NCBI GenBank assembly: GCA_947069175.1
Contig: CAMTDV010000012.1
Location: 39,836,341 to 39,900,340, forward strand
Direction: 5' to 3'
Length of the DNA: 64,000 nucleotides
DNA from: Scalesia atractyloides
Lineage: Eukaryota; Streptophyta; Magnoliopsida; Asterales; Asteraceae
The notes below the pieces were generated by a model. It saw only the letters and a program-made list of their open reading frames with translations, ran no database searches and was not told where the DNA came from. Below, one piece after another: positions 11,372-23,069 of the stretch (positions within the stretch are counted from its first letter, which is position 1; each line of letters starts with the position of its first letter). The position numbers and the translations under genes are program-made.

Positions 11372-13837
11372 TGTCACACCCCAACCGATGGTGGAAACAT
11401 CGGAGTGAGACGAACTAGATTGCTCAAGACATCATAATACTATATGTGATAATATTTAATTGAACAACTCATTTCATTTCAAATCATCAAATTGTCAAAT
11501 ACAACATAATTCGAATACAAAATAACAAGAACGAGATAAGTTACAACAAAAACATAATAATTAACTTAGCATTCTAAGCGTGTTTCTATGCCGATCCTAC
11601 TAAGTTTCATCATACCAACTTCATCAACCTGCAATATGTTAAAAAGTATAGTCCAATAACAAAGTATTGGCGAGTACAAAAGTTTGGTATCATAGCATAA
11701 GTATTAAAACCATTTAAACAAATCCACATGATAAGCTAGCATATGAGATGAATGTAAACAAGGTAGTGAACTACAAGTCAATCCTATAGTGTACCGCATA
11801 ATAGATTAAAACTTAATATCGACCACAAGTATACGGGCGGTGCGTTAATACCTATAGCACTATACATGTTAAGGGAGGCTTGATTGAAGTTAATGACATT
11901 TAGTATCACATAAGAATATATACCAAGTAACAGTTCAAGTATCACATAACTATAGCATGTATGATGGATTGTCTTTTGTGAATTCATATAATAAAAGTGT
12001 GATTTAGTGTAGTTTTGATAGGTTAACATATTGCACCCAAAAAGTGTAAAGCAAAAAAGGGTGTCGAGTACTCACGGTTTTCAAAGTTATCCTACACAAG
12101 AAAACGTAGGTGTATGAGTATTAGATTGACGATGGAGTTTGACAATTTTAGGAATTAAAGTATGCAAAAAGTATGTATTGTCGAATGTATTTATCTTGAC
12201 GTTAACGGTCATTTTTGACACTATAAGCCCCGAAGGGTGTTTGTGTTTTTATGGGTCATACCTAATAGAATGGTAACGATGGTTAGGTCTTAGATAAAAT
12301 AACCTAATATTAGGACAAGTAACCATATGGTCCTCGTTAAAGGTTCGGTTGTATTAATTATTTACATATATAGTTTACTTATAGTATTACAAGTTCATCA
12401 TAGAATTCATATAGTTCATGGATATCATATAAATCATAGAAGTCATGCATGAAGGTAGGAGGATAACAGTCCTAAACCTCTTCGTAAGATTCACCAATAC
12501 ACAAATTGCCACAAGGACAATTCGGATGGTCAAGAATATAGAAATCATCAAGTGAGGGGTGGATTGAAAAGTTGGATACATAAGGCCTCCATGTAATCAC
12601 ACCTACACCAACACAAGCTTGTAAGCTTGGATGGCTTAAAACTTGTGGATGTAAAACCCTAGTAAAACCACAAGTTTAGAGGCATGTTATGCCTCTTTAT
12701 TTTGTATGAACAAGTCCAGCTAGTTCACTAACCATAAACTTGGTTAGAGGCACAAGTAGTCTAGAGTTGTTATGTTTAAAAATAAGTCCAAAAAAGTTTA
12801 TAAGTTTAACTTCCAAAACAGAAAGTTTGGCCCTAAAAATGGTATTGTTCCACCTTGGTTTTCCATGGAAAACCTATGGTAACATCCCATGGGCTTAGCA
12901 CACAATGTTGATGAATAAAACATGAAGAAAACTATGAAAATCTTAAAGTTTAAAAAAATAAAAAGTGGGTAGAAAGTTAACACACTTTTGGACCTCAAAA
13001 TGGTGGGGTTTAACCTTAGTTTGCCTAAGCAAACTTGTGAGTACCTTCCTAGAGGTTATCCAAGGGTGTTAGAAAGAAAAACAAGGCTTGAAGAAGAGGA
13101 GAAGTGAGTTTAAACTCACTTGCAAACTGTTTTGGGACAACAGAGAATTTCTGGACTTTGGGAGGTTGTTTGAAGTGTTTGGAGGCTTCTAAAAGTGAGA
13201 AATGGGTGGGGGAAGGCTTGCTTTTATAGGAAAAGGATTCGGGTTAAGATTAGGGTTGCAATTAATAAAGTAAGTGATTTAAAACTTTATTAAAGGAGGA
13301 ATAACACAAGCTGGCAGCTTGTGGCCGCAAGCTGCCATGCTTTCTTTTTTTGTTATTTAATTTATTTGCTTGTTACTTGATGTACATTTGATATATTTTA
13401 GACATGTTGCTAAGGTGGGCTGTTTGGAAGATTTAAATCCAAGTTAGGGACGTTACATGACTCAAAAAAAGACTTGCTTATTGTAGAAGTGTCACGATAA
13501 TGATTAAACAATTCGTATGATGCCGAAAGCTTGAATATTTGTGTTAAGAATGACTAATCATCTAGCTTGATTTTGGTATTAAGATTTACAAATGTACAAT
13601 AGACATTACGGGTCATTTTGAATTGATTTATCAAGCAATAACATAACGTAAGTTCATAAGTTTAAGCGTGCATAAAGTTTGTGAAATTCATATAATTGAT
13701 CAATTTGATTACAATCAAAGCCTTAGATTTACATTGATTTGGAAATGGAAATACGATTACAAGGTTTGGACTTTCCAAAAATAGAAACATGAAGCAAACA
13801 TACTAAAAACGGAAAGTTACAAATGCGAAGCGTTCCA
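11372..13837 (-). repeat. 3' LTR of A
   Basis: The plus-strand edges are TGTCACACCCC and GCGTTCCA, the latter a mutated GCGTTACA. It aligns along its length with 19432-23910 (minus B), D, E and G. A TATA box on the minus strand is near 13215 (CTATAAAAG). U3 holds a hairpin with arms GGCAGCTTG and CAAGCTGCC at 13315-13338. Confidence 0.88.
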
Positions 13838-13876
13838 GTCTCCCATCCTTTAGGGAATTTCGTCCCGAAATTTAGG
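13838..13876 (-). promoter_or_regulatory. Purine tract and conserved hairpin before 3' LTR of A
   Basis: The minus strand reads AAAGGATGGGAGAC next to the LTR start, a polypurine tract for plus-strand priming. Just upstream is AATTTCGGGACGAAATT, a short inverted repeat known from plant Tekay/Del elements at this place. The same motif occurs in C at 27808-27829. Confidence 0.75.
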
Positions 13877-13919
13877 AAGATGCAACGAACAAATGCGGAT
13901 ACTTAGTCTTTATGTCGCT

Positions 13920-14330
13920 TTCAAGTTCCAAGTAAACTCAGCGCCACGTTTTCCTTCCCATCAAACCTTCACGATAGGAATTTGACTGCGCCTCAGTTGC
14001 TTAGTACCTCGATCCATGATTTCGACTGGTTTCTCCACGAAGTGTAAGGTCTCATTGATTTGAAGATCTTCAAGTGGAACTTGGAGTCCTTCTTCGGCGA
14101 TAATCTTACAGGGTCTCATTGATTTGAAGATTTTCAAGGTCTCATTGTTGAGCTCTTGTGGTAGGTCCAGTCGGTAGGCTACCTTGCCAATCCTTTCGAG
14201 AGTCTTGAAAGGACCTACATAGCAGGAACGAGCTTTCCCTTTTTCACGAAAGAACCACACCCTTTGAAGGGGATACCTTGAGAAGTACAAAGTCACCAAC
14301 GTTGAATTCCAAAGGCTTGCGTCTTTTATC
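13920..14330 (-). pseudogene. Integrase C-terminus and chromodomain-like tail of A
   Basis: The frame includes YVGPFKTLERIGKVAYRLDL and a PLEDLQINETLHFVEKPVEI segment, then QLRRSQIPIVKV and, in another frame, W-x-KRGAEFTW. This is the C-terminal integrase region followed by the chromodomain motif of Tekay elements, which is thought to steer insertion to chromatin marks. A frameshift lies at the end, and further ones near 14140 and 14290. Confidence 0.75.
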
Positions 14331-15250
14331 TGCGTAGCTCTTTATGTCTGCTTCTAGCTTTTAGCAAGTTGTCCCAAATCTGCCAAATCTTGTCCGTCGT
14401 TTGTCGTATAAGCTCGGGACCAGTGTTTGAGCTTCCCGATCTTGTGCCAACAAATAGGCGATCGCACTTGCGTCCATAACAATGCCTCGAATGGTGCCAT
14501 TTGAATACTCGATGGTAACTGTTATTGTATGAGAATTCAACCAAAGGCAAGTGCATGTCCTAGTTGCCACCAAAATAGATTACGCAAGAACAAAGCATGT
14601 CCTCTAGAGTTTGGATAGTACGCTCGGTTTGATCATCAGACTGAGGATGGTAAGCAGTACTGAGATTGAGTTGAGTACCAAGAGCTTTTTGAAATGAATC
14701 CAAACACGAGAAGTGAAACGACCATCACGGTCCGAGATAATGTCAACGGGTACACCGTGACGACAGATGACTTCATCCATGTAGATTCGAGCCAATTTCT
14801 CGACTGATAGTCTTCACGTATGGGATGGAAATGAGCAGACTTGGTCAGACGGTCGATGATTACCCAAATGCTATTGTGACCGGACGATGTACGAGGGAGT
14901 TTGGTAATGAAATCCATAGCAATACTCTCCCATTTCCGAACAGGGATTTCCGGTTGTTCGAGTAAGCCAGAGGGTCGTTGATGTTCCTCCTTTACCTTGG
15001 AACAGTAAGGCACTTTGAAACATAATAGGCTATATCTTTCTCATTCCAGGCCACCAATATGACGCACAAAGGTCATGATACATCTTATTGGTGCCAGGAT
15101 GAATAGAATACCGAGATTTATGAGCTTCACTCATCAAGAGGTCACAAGATTATCACGGTTTGGAATCCATATATGGTCAAGATAGCCATGATGCCATTGG
15201 GTTTGGTCACAAGTTTGTTTTCTGCACCACACTTCAACTTATTATCGAGG
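14330..15250 (-). pseudogene. Integrase of A, broken
   Basis: Integrase joins element DNA to the host. The zinc-binding part shows EAHKSRYSIHPGT..KMYHDL and, after a frameshift, YCSKVKEEHQRPSGLL. The core has the first Asp in ESIAMDFITKLPRTSSGHN, the second in DIISDRDGRFTS and the third acid in HPQSDDQTERTIQTLED. So the D-D-E set is readable but spread over at least three frames. Normal members read G for the D in SDDQTE. Confidence 0.8.
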
Positions 15251-15299
15251 TTACCTCATTAACGATCGAGTATGGTGCCTCACAAATCATCTCTTGAAG

Positions 15300-15735
15300 C
15301 TTTCCCAAAGTTTGGTAGCAACGTACACTCTTAACATGAGTTTTCCGACTAAGTGCGTCGGCCACAACATTCGCTTTACCAGGGTGGTAGCGGATATCGC
15401 AGTCATAGTCTTTAATAATTCCACCCAACGACGCTGACCATGTTGAGTTCTTTTTGATTAAAGATGTGCTGGAGGCTCTTATGGTCGGTGAAGACCGTAC
15501 ACTTTGTACCATTAAAGGTAATGTGCCATATTTTTAATGCAGAAACAACTGCACCAAGTTCGAGGTCGTGCGTGGTATAAGTTTTCTCATGAATCTTGAG
15601 TTGTCGGGGACGGGTAAGAGATAATCTTATCTTTGTTGCATTAGTACGCAACCAAGACCTTGTCTTGAGGCATCGCAATACACAACAAAGTCGTCGGTAC
15701 CATCAGGAAGGGATTAGGATAGGAGCATTGCAAAG
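15300..15735 (-). pseudogene. RNase H domain of A, broken
   Basis: The first catalytic Asp is in DFVVYCDASRQGLGCVLM (near 15665), the Glu in THDLELGAVVSALKIW, and the next Asp in FTDHKSLQHIFNQKEL. The end DYDCDIRYHPGKANVVADAL is the usual hinge to integrase. Frameshifts near 15620 and 15430 split it. Confidence 0.8.
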
Positions 15736-15949
15736 CATGTCCTTGAACGTTTGAAAAGACTCCTCTTGTTCGGAACCCCAACAAAAGGTTTATCCTTTTG
15801 AGTCAAGGAAGTGAGAGGCACGACAATTTAAAAAAAAATTGAGATAAACCGATGGTAATAACCGGCTAACCCGAGAAACGAGCGAATTTCGGACGGAGTC
15901 TTGGGAGTAACCCAAATTTTCACCGCCTGATTTTCGCGGGGTCAACGTG

Positions 15950-16590
15950 AATACCAAGTTCGTTGATGACATGACAAGGAATTGAACCTCCTTTAAAAAA
16001 ATTCACACTTGGAGAACTTGGCGTAAAGACGTTGAGTGCGCAAAAGCTGAAGGATAAGACACAAGTGTCGCTCATGCTCTTCTCGCGTCTTGGAATAGAT
16101 TAGGATATCGTCGATGAAGACGATCAGAATCGGTCGAGATAGGGCTTACACACGCGATTCATAAATCCATAAACACAACGGGTGCGTTGGTCAAACCAAA
16201 TGGCATGACTATGAACTCGTAGTGCCCATAACGTGTGCGAAATGCGGTTTTGGGTATATCTTCTTCGAGGAATCGAAGTTTATGATAACCAGAGCGAAGG
16301 TCAATTTCGAGAAACATGTCGTGCCTTAAGCTGATAAAAAAAGGTCGTCAATTCGAGGAAGAGAGTATTGGTTCTTGACCGTAGGCTTGTTGAGCTCACG
16401 ATAGTCGATAAATATACAAAAGGATCCATCTTTCTTTTTGACGAATAGAATGGGAGCGCCCCAAGGAGATGTGCTAGGACGTATGAAGCCTTTATCAAGA
16501 AGCTCTTGAAGTTGGCTAGACAACTCTTGCATCTCCGAGGGTGCTAGGCAATACGGGGATTTTGCGACCGGAGTTGCGCCAGGGATGAGG
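15950..16590 (-). pseudogene. Reverse transcriptase of A, broken but catalytic pair kept
   Basis: The N-terminal part reads MQELSSQLQELLDKGF, IRPSTSPWGAPILFVKKKDG and FIDYRELNKPTVKNQYSLPR. A frameshift follows near 16330. The catalytic FIDDILIYSKT is encoded at about 16084-16118 (plus-strand GATATCGTCGATGAA), so the two Asp residues survive. Compare E, where they do not. Confidence 0.8.
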
Positions 16591-16879
16591 TCGACACGAA
16601 GTCAATAGAAGGAGCAGGAGGAGGACCAGGAAGATCCTCAGGGAAGACGTTGGGGAAATCGCGCACAACAGGAATTTCACTCACGCTTAGACCCTTATCC
16701 TTCTTTTCCATAATGTGGGCAAGAAAGGCAAGTATTCCTTACGCAATTACTTGTTCGATTGGATACACGACATAAGCTTGAGACCTTTGGAAGGATTCTC
16801 GCCATAGACATGCAAGGAAGCGTCATTAGGAAGGGGAAGGCGTCAACTTTTCCGAACAAACAACTTCAGCACGGACTCG

Positions 16880-17140
16880 CCTAAGCCAATCCATACCTAC
16901 TATGATATCGAAGCTACCCATTTGCATGGTATGAGATCAATAGAAAACGTATGATCATTGAGATTAATAGAACAATTAGAAAGGATAGAATCAACGATGA
17001 CGGATTTTCTGTCAGCGACTTCGAGATGATTTAGGCAACTTAGAACGACTACACATAAGCAATGGTTCGAATTTAACGGATACAAAACTCTTATCTGCAC
17101 CACTATAAAATAAACAAGTAGCGTAAACATTGTTAACAAG
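16880..17140 (-). pseudogene. Aspartic protease of A with mutated active site
   Basis: The frame reads VNNVYATCLF-YSGADKSFVS (plus strand near 17085-17125), so the catalytic Asp of DTGA is Tyr (TAT) and Thr is Ser. E reads LFDTGADKSF at the same place. Downstream a frameshifted ORF continues to the GSFDIIVGMDWL region near 16885-16920. Even without frameshifts this protease would be inactive. Confidence 0.8.
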
Positions 17141-17160
17141 AAATGTACCACATATGACAT

Positions 17161-18443
17161 CACTGGAGTTTTGAGCTTGGGCGGCTGTGATGACGAAGGT
17201 TCGGCCGCGAGCTTGCTGCTGCTGCTGGTTGTTGTTGTTGCGCTACAGGCAGTTGTTGGCGAAATGATTTTGGTCTCCGCATCTGAAGCAGGCACGAGCG
17301 GCGGGTGCAAGGGGTCAGTTTTGGTTGGCGGTAGGGTTTTGGGGTTCGGTTATTGCTCGGGCTTGGTTGATAGGGGCTTGCGGAGCATTTCGGCACTGGT
17401 GGGCGACGTGCCCATACCTATTGCAGATAGTGCATAGGCGGCAAGGGGCAATAACCGATGGTGGAAAGGACAGGTGTTGCACTTGGGATGCAGCCTGGTG
17501 TATGTTTTCTTGATGGGTTTGGGTGCGGCTAAGGCTAGCTATTGGGGTTTGGCGGAGAGACTACGGCGCATTTCGGGCTCGAAGCTTTCCGCTTCTTGCC
17601 TTTGTGTTGCTTTTTGGGGGTTTGGGTGAGGCAGGCTCAGTGAGGGCTTCAGTGGTGGCTTGATGGGCTTTCCTTAGTGGAGCCTTGGAGGCTTCACGAA
17701 GGATATGGCTATTGTTCAGTCGAGCAACCAAACGAAAAGCTTCCTCGAGTGTTTTGGGTGAGGTGGTATCGACCATGTCCGCGAGGTGAGGAGGAAGGCA
17801 ATGTATGTACATAGTAACTGCCTTTTTGGCCGTGTCGACTTGGCTTGGGCAAATCACACCCAGCTGCTTAAAACGGGTTGTGAGGCCAGCGTTGTCATTC
17901 CCAACATGCTTGAGGTTCCAAAACTCAGTCTCGAGTAGTTGGCGTTCGTGGGGAGGGCAGAATTCACTTTCCATTAGTTTCTTAAGCTCGGTCCAAGGGA
18001 GGTGTGAGCCGCTTCATTACCACGAGCGTTAGCTTGGAAGTCCACCAATCAAGAGCCCTTGATCGGATTACCCTCGTAGCGTTCTGGTGTGCAGGTGGTC
18101 GGGACAACCACTTTAAATAAAAGTGACCTCAATGGTGTCGAACCATTGTAGTAACTTGGTGGCGTCCCCTTCGCCAGTGAAAGGTAAGGGATTGCAAGGA
18201 ACAAAATTACTTGTGGGTGAAGGTTTTTTAGGTGGTTCGGCCTTGGAGTCGAGGAGGTGTGAGGTGATTCGGCATTGGGTGGAGGTTGGATTTTGCTGAC
18301 GATCTCGGTATGACCTTGGCCATATGCTCGGCCATTTGTTCGGCCATATACTTCATGCAATCCTTCTTGGACATGGAATCAGATTGGGACCTTGACTTGG
18401 ACATGGACTTCCTCTTGCCCATAACGCTTTGAGAGAAAGACAA
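17161..18443 (-). pseudogene. gag of A, frameshifted
   Basis: The start is MSFSQSVMGKRKSMSKS at 18443, matching the gag start of E. The middle part is ESEFCPPHERQLLETEFWNL and AMDMVDTTSPKTLEEAFRLV-type sequence (17561-17974). Two zinc knuckles are readable on the minus strand: CTICNRYGHVAHQC (17393-17434) and CFRCGDQNHFANNC (17249-17290), followed by a Gln/Asn-rich run. Frameshifts near 18290, 18100 and 17990 break it. A full copy would form the particle shell and bind RNA through the knuckles. Confidence 0.8.
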
Positions 18444-19413
18444 TTAAAGGTTTCGACAATAGAGAGTTTTCGGCTTTGATCATAATGTGTTTTTACAAAA
18501 AGAATTCTTGTTGCGCATATAAGTATCATGTAACACGTATGATTTCACATAGATAGCATAAGCATACAAGCATTCAAAAGCACAAACACGTATGATTTGC
18601 GTAAGGAGTATAAATTTAGTTGGTTCACGAGGATTATTATTATTGTTGTTTGGTTACGAAAGGGGTGCGAGTTGTGCATCGGGATTGAATGAATGATGTA
18701 ACAAGTATTAAAACACATGATAATCGAGATGCATAAAAGATAGGCTTAATAAAACATTGGAGTGTTTCGGGTGGAGAAACGTCGACTATTCCAAAGTGAA
18801 TCAAGATCCTTTCAAATTAGAGAAACGTGCTTGGCCTATAGGTAAAGTGCTCTCGTCGAGAAGCGATTAACGACACTTTACCCTTCCAGTTACTACACTC
18901 CCTAACCGATCGAAAAATCGAAACTTTGGCGAGATTGAAAATCGAGGAATGGGACTAGTTGACAAGGTGCGGTTTTCACCCCTAAGTTGACAACATTGTA
19001 CCCTAAGCGTGGTTGGTACTTACCAAACGAGGAGCGAATTCCGACTAGTTGGTAAGTGTCCACTATAGTATGAAATGGAAATTCCCATAAAGATGTGGAT
19101 TTCACTCCTAAGTTGATGGTGTAATTTCATGTAAAATCGAATTACGCAGATTGAGAGTGATCACCAAAGTGCGGGTTTCACCCCTATTTTGGTGAGATCG
19201 TCTCATTTAAAGTTTCAGTGTGTTCAAGTCTTCCAGTGTGTAAGTTGTGTAAGTGTCTTAGGAAAAACACATTGCACATATATTAAGACAAAGAGATAAG
19301 AAGAGGCAAATAGGAAGAATTAACATTTTAAGCATGAATCAAGAAAGGTCAAGTTGGTCACTTAAACTATAGACTAGGTCGAACGTGGCAATTCTACCTA
19401 ATTCCCTATAGTT
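18444..19413 (-). other. RNA leader of A with four conserved hairpins
   Basis: The leader runs between primer site and gag. Three stem-loops share the loop core GGRGTGAAA-Y-C and have different stems: 19161-19168/19188-19195, 19085-19092/19112-19119 and 18958-18966/18986-18994. A fourth hairpin has the perfect arms GGTAAAGTG and CACTTTACC at 18841-18849/18874-18882. All four are present in E in the same order, which supports a kept RNA structure, for example for packaging or translation control. Confidence 0.7.
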
Positions 19414-19431
19414 ATGGCTTTGATACCAATC
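19414..19431 (-). promoter_or_regulatory. Primer-binding site of A
   Basis: The minus strand reads ATTGGTATCAAAGCCATA next to the 5' LTR. This is the initiator Met tRNA site TGGTATCAGAGCC with one change. It sets the LTR edge at 19432, whose first bases read TTTCACACC, a mutated TGTCACACC. Confidence 0.85.
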
Positions 19432-21721
19432 TTTCACACCCCAACCGATGGCGCACACATCAGAGTGAGACGAACTAGATTGCTCGAGACATCAAAACAC
19501 TATATGTGACAATATTTAATTAAACAACTCATTTCATTTCAAATAATCAAATTGTCAATTACAATATAATTCAAATACAAAATAACAACAACGAGATAAG
19601 TTCAACAAAAACATAATAATTAACTTAGAATTCTAAGCGGGTTTCAAAACCGATCCTAGTAAGTTTCATAAACCAACTTCATCAAGCTGCAATATGTTAA
19701 AAAGTATAGTTCAATAATAAAGTATTGCTAGTACACAAGTTTGATATCATAGCATAAGTATTAAAACCGTTTAAACAAATCCACATGATAAGCTAGCATG
19801 CGAGATGAATGTAAACAAGGCATGTGAACTACAAGTCAATCCTCTAGTGTACCGCATAATAGATTAAAACTTAACATTGACCACAAGTATACGGGCGGTG
19901 CGTTACTCCTATAGCGCTATACATGTTAAAGGAGGCTTGATCGAAGTTAATGACCTTTAGTATCACATAAGAATATACCAAGTAACAATTCATGTATCAC
20001 ATAACTATAGTATGTATGATGGATTGTTTCTGTGAATTCATAGAATAAAAGCTTGATTTAGTGTAGTTTTGATAGGTTACATTTTGCACCCAAAAAGTGT
20101 AAAGCATAAAAAGGGTGTCAAGTGTACTCACGGTTTTTGCAAAGTTAAATCTGTGAAAGCATTTAGGTTGTTTAGGGGGATGAACACCAAGTTATCCTAC
20201 ACAAGGAAACGTAGGTGTGTGAGTATTAGATTGATGATGGAGTTTGACAATTTTAGGAATTAAAGTATGCAAAAAGTACGTATTGTCGAAAGTATTTATT
20301 TAGACGTTATCGCTCGTTTTTGACACTATAAGCCCTGAAGGGTGTTTGTGTTTTTAAGGGTCATACCCAACAGAATCGTAATGATGGTTAGGTCTTAGAT
20401 AAAATAACGTAATATTAGGACAAGTAACCATATGGTCCTCGTCAAAGGTTCGGTTATTTTAATTATTTACATATATCGTTTACTTATAGTATTACAAGTT
20501 CATCATAGAATTCATATAGTTCATGGACATCATATAAATCATAGAAGTCATGCATGAAGGTACGAGGATAACAGTCCTAAACCTCTTTCGTAAGATTCAC
20601 CAATACACAAATTGCCACATGGACAATTCGGATGGTTAAGAATATAGAAATCAATTTGGATGGCTCAACACTTGTAGGTGTAAAACCCTAGAATAACCAC
20701 AAGTTTAGAGCCATGTTATGTGTCACACCCCGACCTGCAGCGGAAAAGGTGATCGGGGCATGATTGGGTTATCATCAAAGCTTATGACATTTATTTTAAC
20801 GTTTCATATTCATTAATACACTTTAATGGAAAATTACAATCAATATTACAACATGTCCTAAATATCAATCTAGGCTTCATTGTTTTCTATGTTTTCCTTG
20901 CTTCATCCTGTTCACCTGTATCATGTGTAAAAAGGGTTTTTGGATCAACAAAAAGTTGGCGAGTGAATCCTATGGAAAACATTTGAACAAGTTTATTTAA
21001 TTGATTATTAAATAAAGTGCACAACCACACAGGAGTAAAAATAGATGTAAACTTATTCATAAATCAATTTAATATTAAACAATACACACATGAACAATAA
21101 TGGATCGTTTAGAGGCACGCGTTGCTCAACTCGTCTCTCACGAGGAACTGATGGGCCTAATGAATGAATTGCATAAACATGATAATACGAAAGACATAAC
21201 TACAAACAATATAAACTCAATAATACACACATGAACAATAATGGATTTGTTTTGAGGCACGCGTTGCCCAACTCGTCTACCACGAGGAACTGATGGGCTT
21301 AATGAATGAATTTCGTATAAGTTGACAAAATGAAATACATAATTACAAGAATAATAACAATCTAAGTTTAGATCACGATATGGTATGGCACAAGTTTAAA
21401 TAAACGAGTTAATTATTTTGTGACACATGACACACCCCAAAACGTGTAATTAAAAAGGGGGAGTTGTAAGATTCACTCACAGTGGGTGCGTTCGGTTGAT
21501 GATGTTGAATGCACGCGAAGTGGTTTTAACCACGAGTGAAATTAACCTAGATAAATAGCATTATGGTTCGGTAAGTAAACGGATTTTATTAATCCATTTT
21601 AGTAGGATTGTTGGGTGTATTTTTGTGTGTTTAAGGCTATTTTATAACCTTAAAAATGTTATTTTTAAGTATTTTTAATTGATTTTTAATTAAAATAAAT
21701 AAATAAAAATATTAAAAAAAA

Positions 21722-21770
21722 TTGACTTTTTTGACCGTTGACGGTTGACTGTTGACTTTGACTGTTTGAC
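21722..21770. promoter_or_regulatory. Cluster of seven TTGAC boxes in LTR B
   Basis: TTGAC starts at 21722, 21731, 21738, 21745, 21752, 21758 and 21766. TTGAC is the core of the W-box bound by WRKY factors. The LTRs of C carry equal clusters at 26152-26200 and about 33033-33083. Function is inferred. Confidence 0.7.
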
Positions 21771-21789
21771 CGGTTCGTATGCGTGTATG

Positions 21790-22380
21790 TGTGCGCTGAG
21801 TGAGGCTCGAACCCGAGACCTCCCGTACGCGTGCACGCAGCTCTACCAACTGAGCTATGTGTCTAACCCGAAATATTTCTGTTTTTAATTATATTTATAT
21901 ATTAATTAGATTAATTCGAAAATCAACTTATTTCTAAAAGATTTTACTGAATCGGACCGGTGCTCTCCACAGGTCTCGAACCCGGGACCTGTGGTTTAGG
22001 TTAACACACACTCCACCGTTGGACTGTGTGTTTAACTTGTTATATAAACCGATTTTTATTATACTTATATACAAACTGAACATTTCCATTTCTGTCTTAA
22101 ATAAAAAGTTTAATAATTATCCGGGCCGGTGCGGTAGCCCGGACTCGAACTCGTGTCCTGTTATTTAAACATACACACAGTCCACCGCTGGACTGTGTGT
22201 CTATCTTGTTTATTATTCTGGTTATTATTATACTTAACATATACAGCGGTGACTCCGGTTCGGTTAACAAAAAGACATTTTTATTAAGGCAAGCATGCGT
22301 GGGACAGGATTCGAACTCGAGACGTTTACGTGTTTATTGTGCACACAGTCCACCGCTGGACTGTGTGTCTAACCCGAGTA
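21790..22380 (-). repeat. Four tRNA-like units at 167-169 bp spacing in LTR B
   Basis: B-box-like sequences (GTTCGARNCC on the minus strand) start at 21804, 21973, 22141 and 22308, i.e. spacing 169, 168 and 167. Unit 1 has the perfect A box TAGCTCAGTTGG (21846-21857) 33 bp upstream of its B box. Units 2-4 have a palindrome, CACACAGTCCA-CCGC-TGGACTGTGTG, at the A-box place. Each unit is followed by an AT-rich spacer with TTTTAATTATACTTATA. None can fold as a full tRNA. Confidence 0.85.
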
Positions 22381-23069
22381 ATAACTTGATTTTAATTATA
22401 CTTATACACTACAGAAACTTTGTCTTCTTCGTTGATTTTAACCAGAATCGGAAGTCCGACTGGTTCGATGATTAAATCATGTTCGTTAGTGTCTGATGGT
22501 TAATTACATGTGAGATTAAATAAAAAGAATGAAGGATTAAGCGTAAGGTATACCGACTGGACTCCTCTGTTTCTCCGGCGAAACTCCGGTGACAGCAAAC
22601 ACTTCCGGCGACGTGTGTCTTGCAGCAGAGAGTCTTCAGAAAGCTTGAAAAGGATGTGGGTGACTTCGGTATAAGCTCAGGTGGTTTAGTAAGGCTTAGA
22701 ATTGAAGGGTTCGGTTTTCCGGTGATGTACAGAAATTTTCCGGCGAATAGAATTACGTCGGGTAAAGGTGCGGTTTTGAGCGAAAAAGCTTGCAGAGGTT
22801 CAAGGAGGTATTTATAGGGCAGGTCGTCGATGAATTTGGTCCGATTTCCGACTTGATTCGTCGGTTAAAAATTCTTCGGCGGTTATAGCTTGTGTCGCGG
22901 GTTCAGGCGTCGGTTATAACCGATGTAGTGTTTAAGGTTTACGTTATAACTGAAGTAACCGTCCAATCTCGCGAGATCGCCGGGATTTCCGACGACTGAA
23001 ATTTGGGCGCCGGTTTTGAATTCGGAAAACATGTTATGAATTAATTGATTCTAATAATTAACAAGAAAC

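Noticed and set aside
17171..17437. Gly/Val-rich 88-codon open frame on the plus strand
   Set aside because: It is antisense to the gag knuckle region of A.
21800..21860. A real tRNA gene on the minus strand
   Set aside because: A and B boxes are good, but acceptor and anticodon stems do not pair, and the unit is a repeated part of an LTR.
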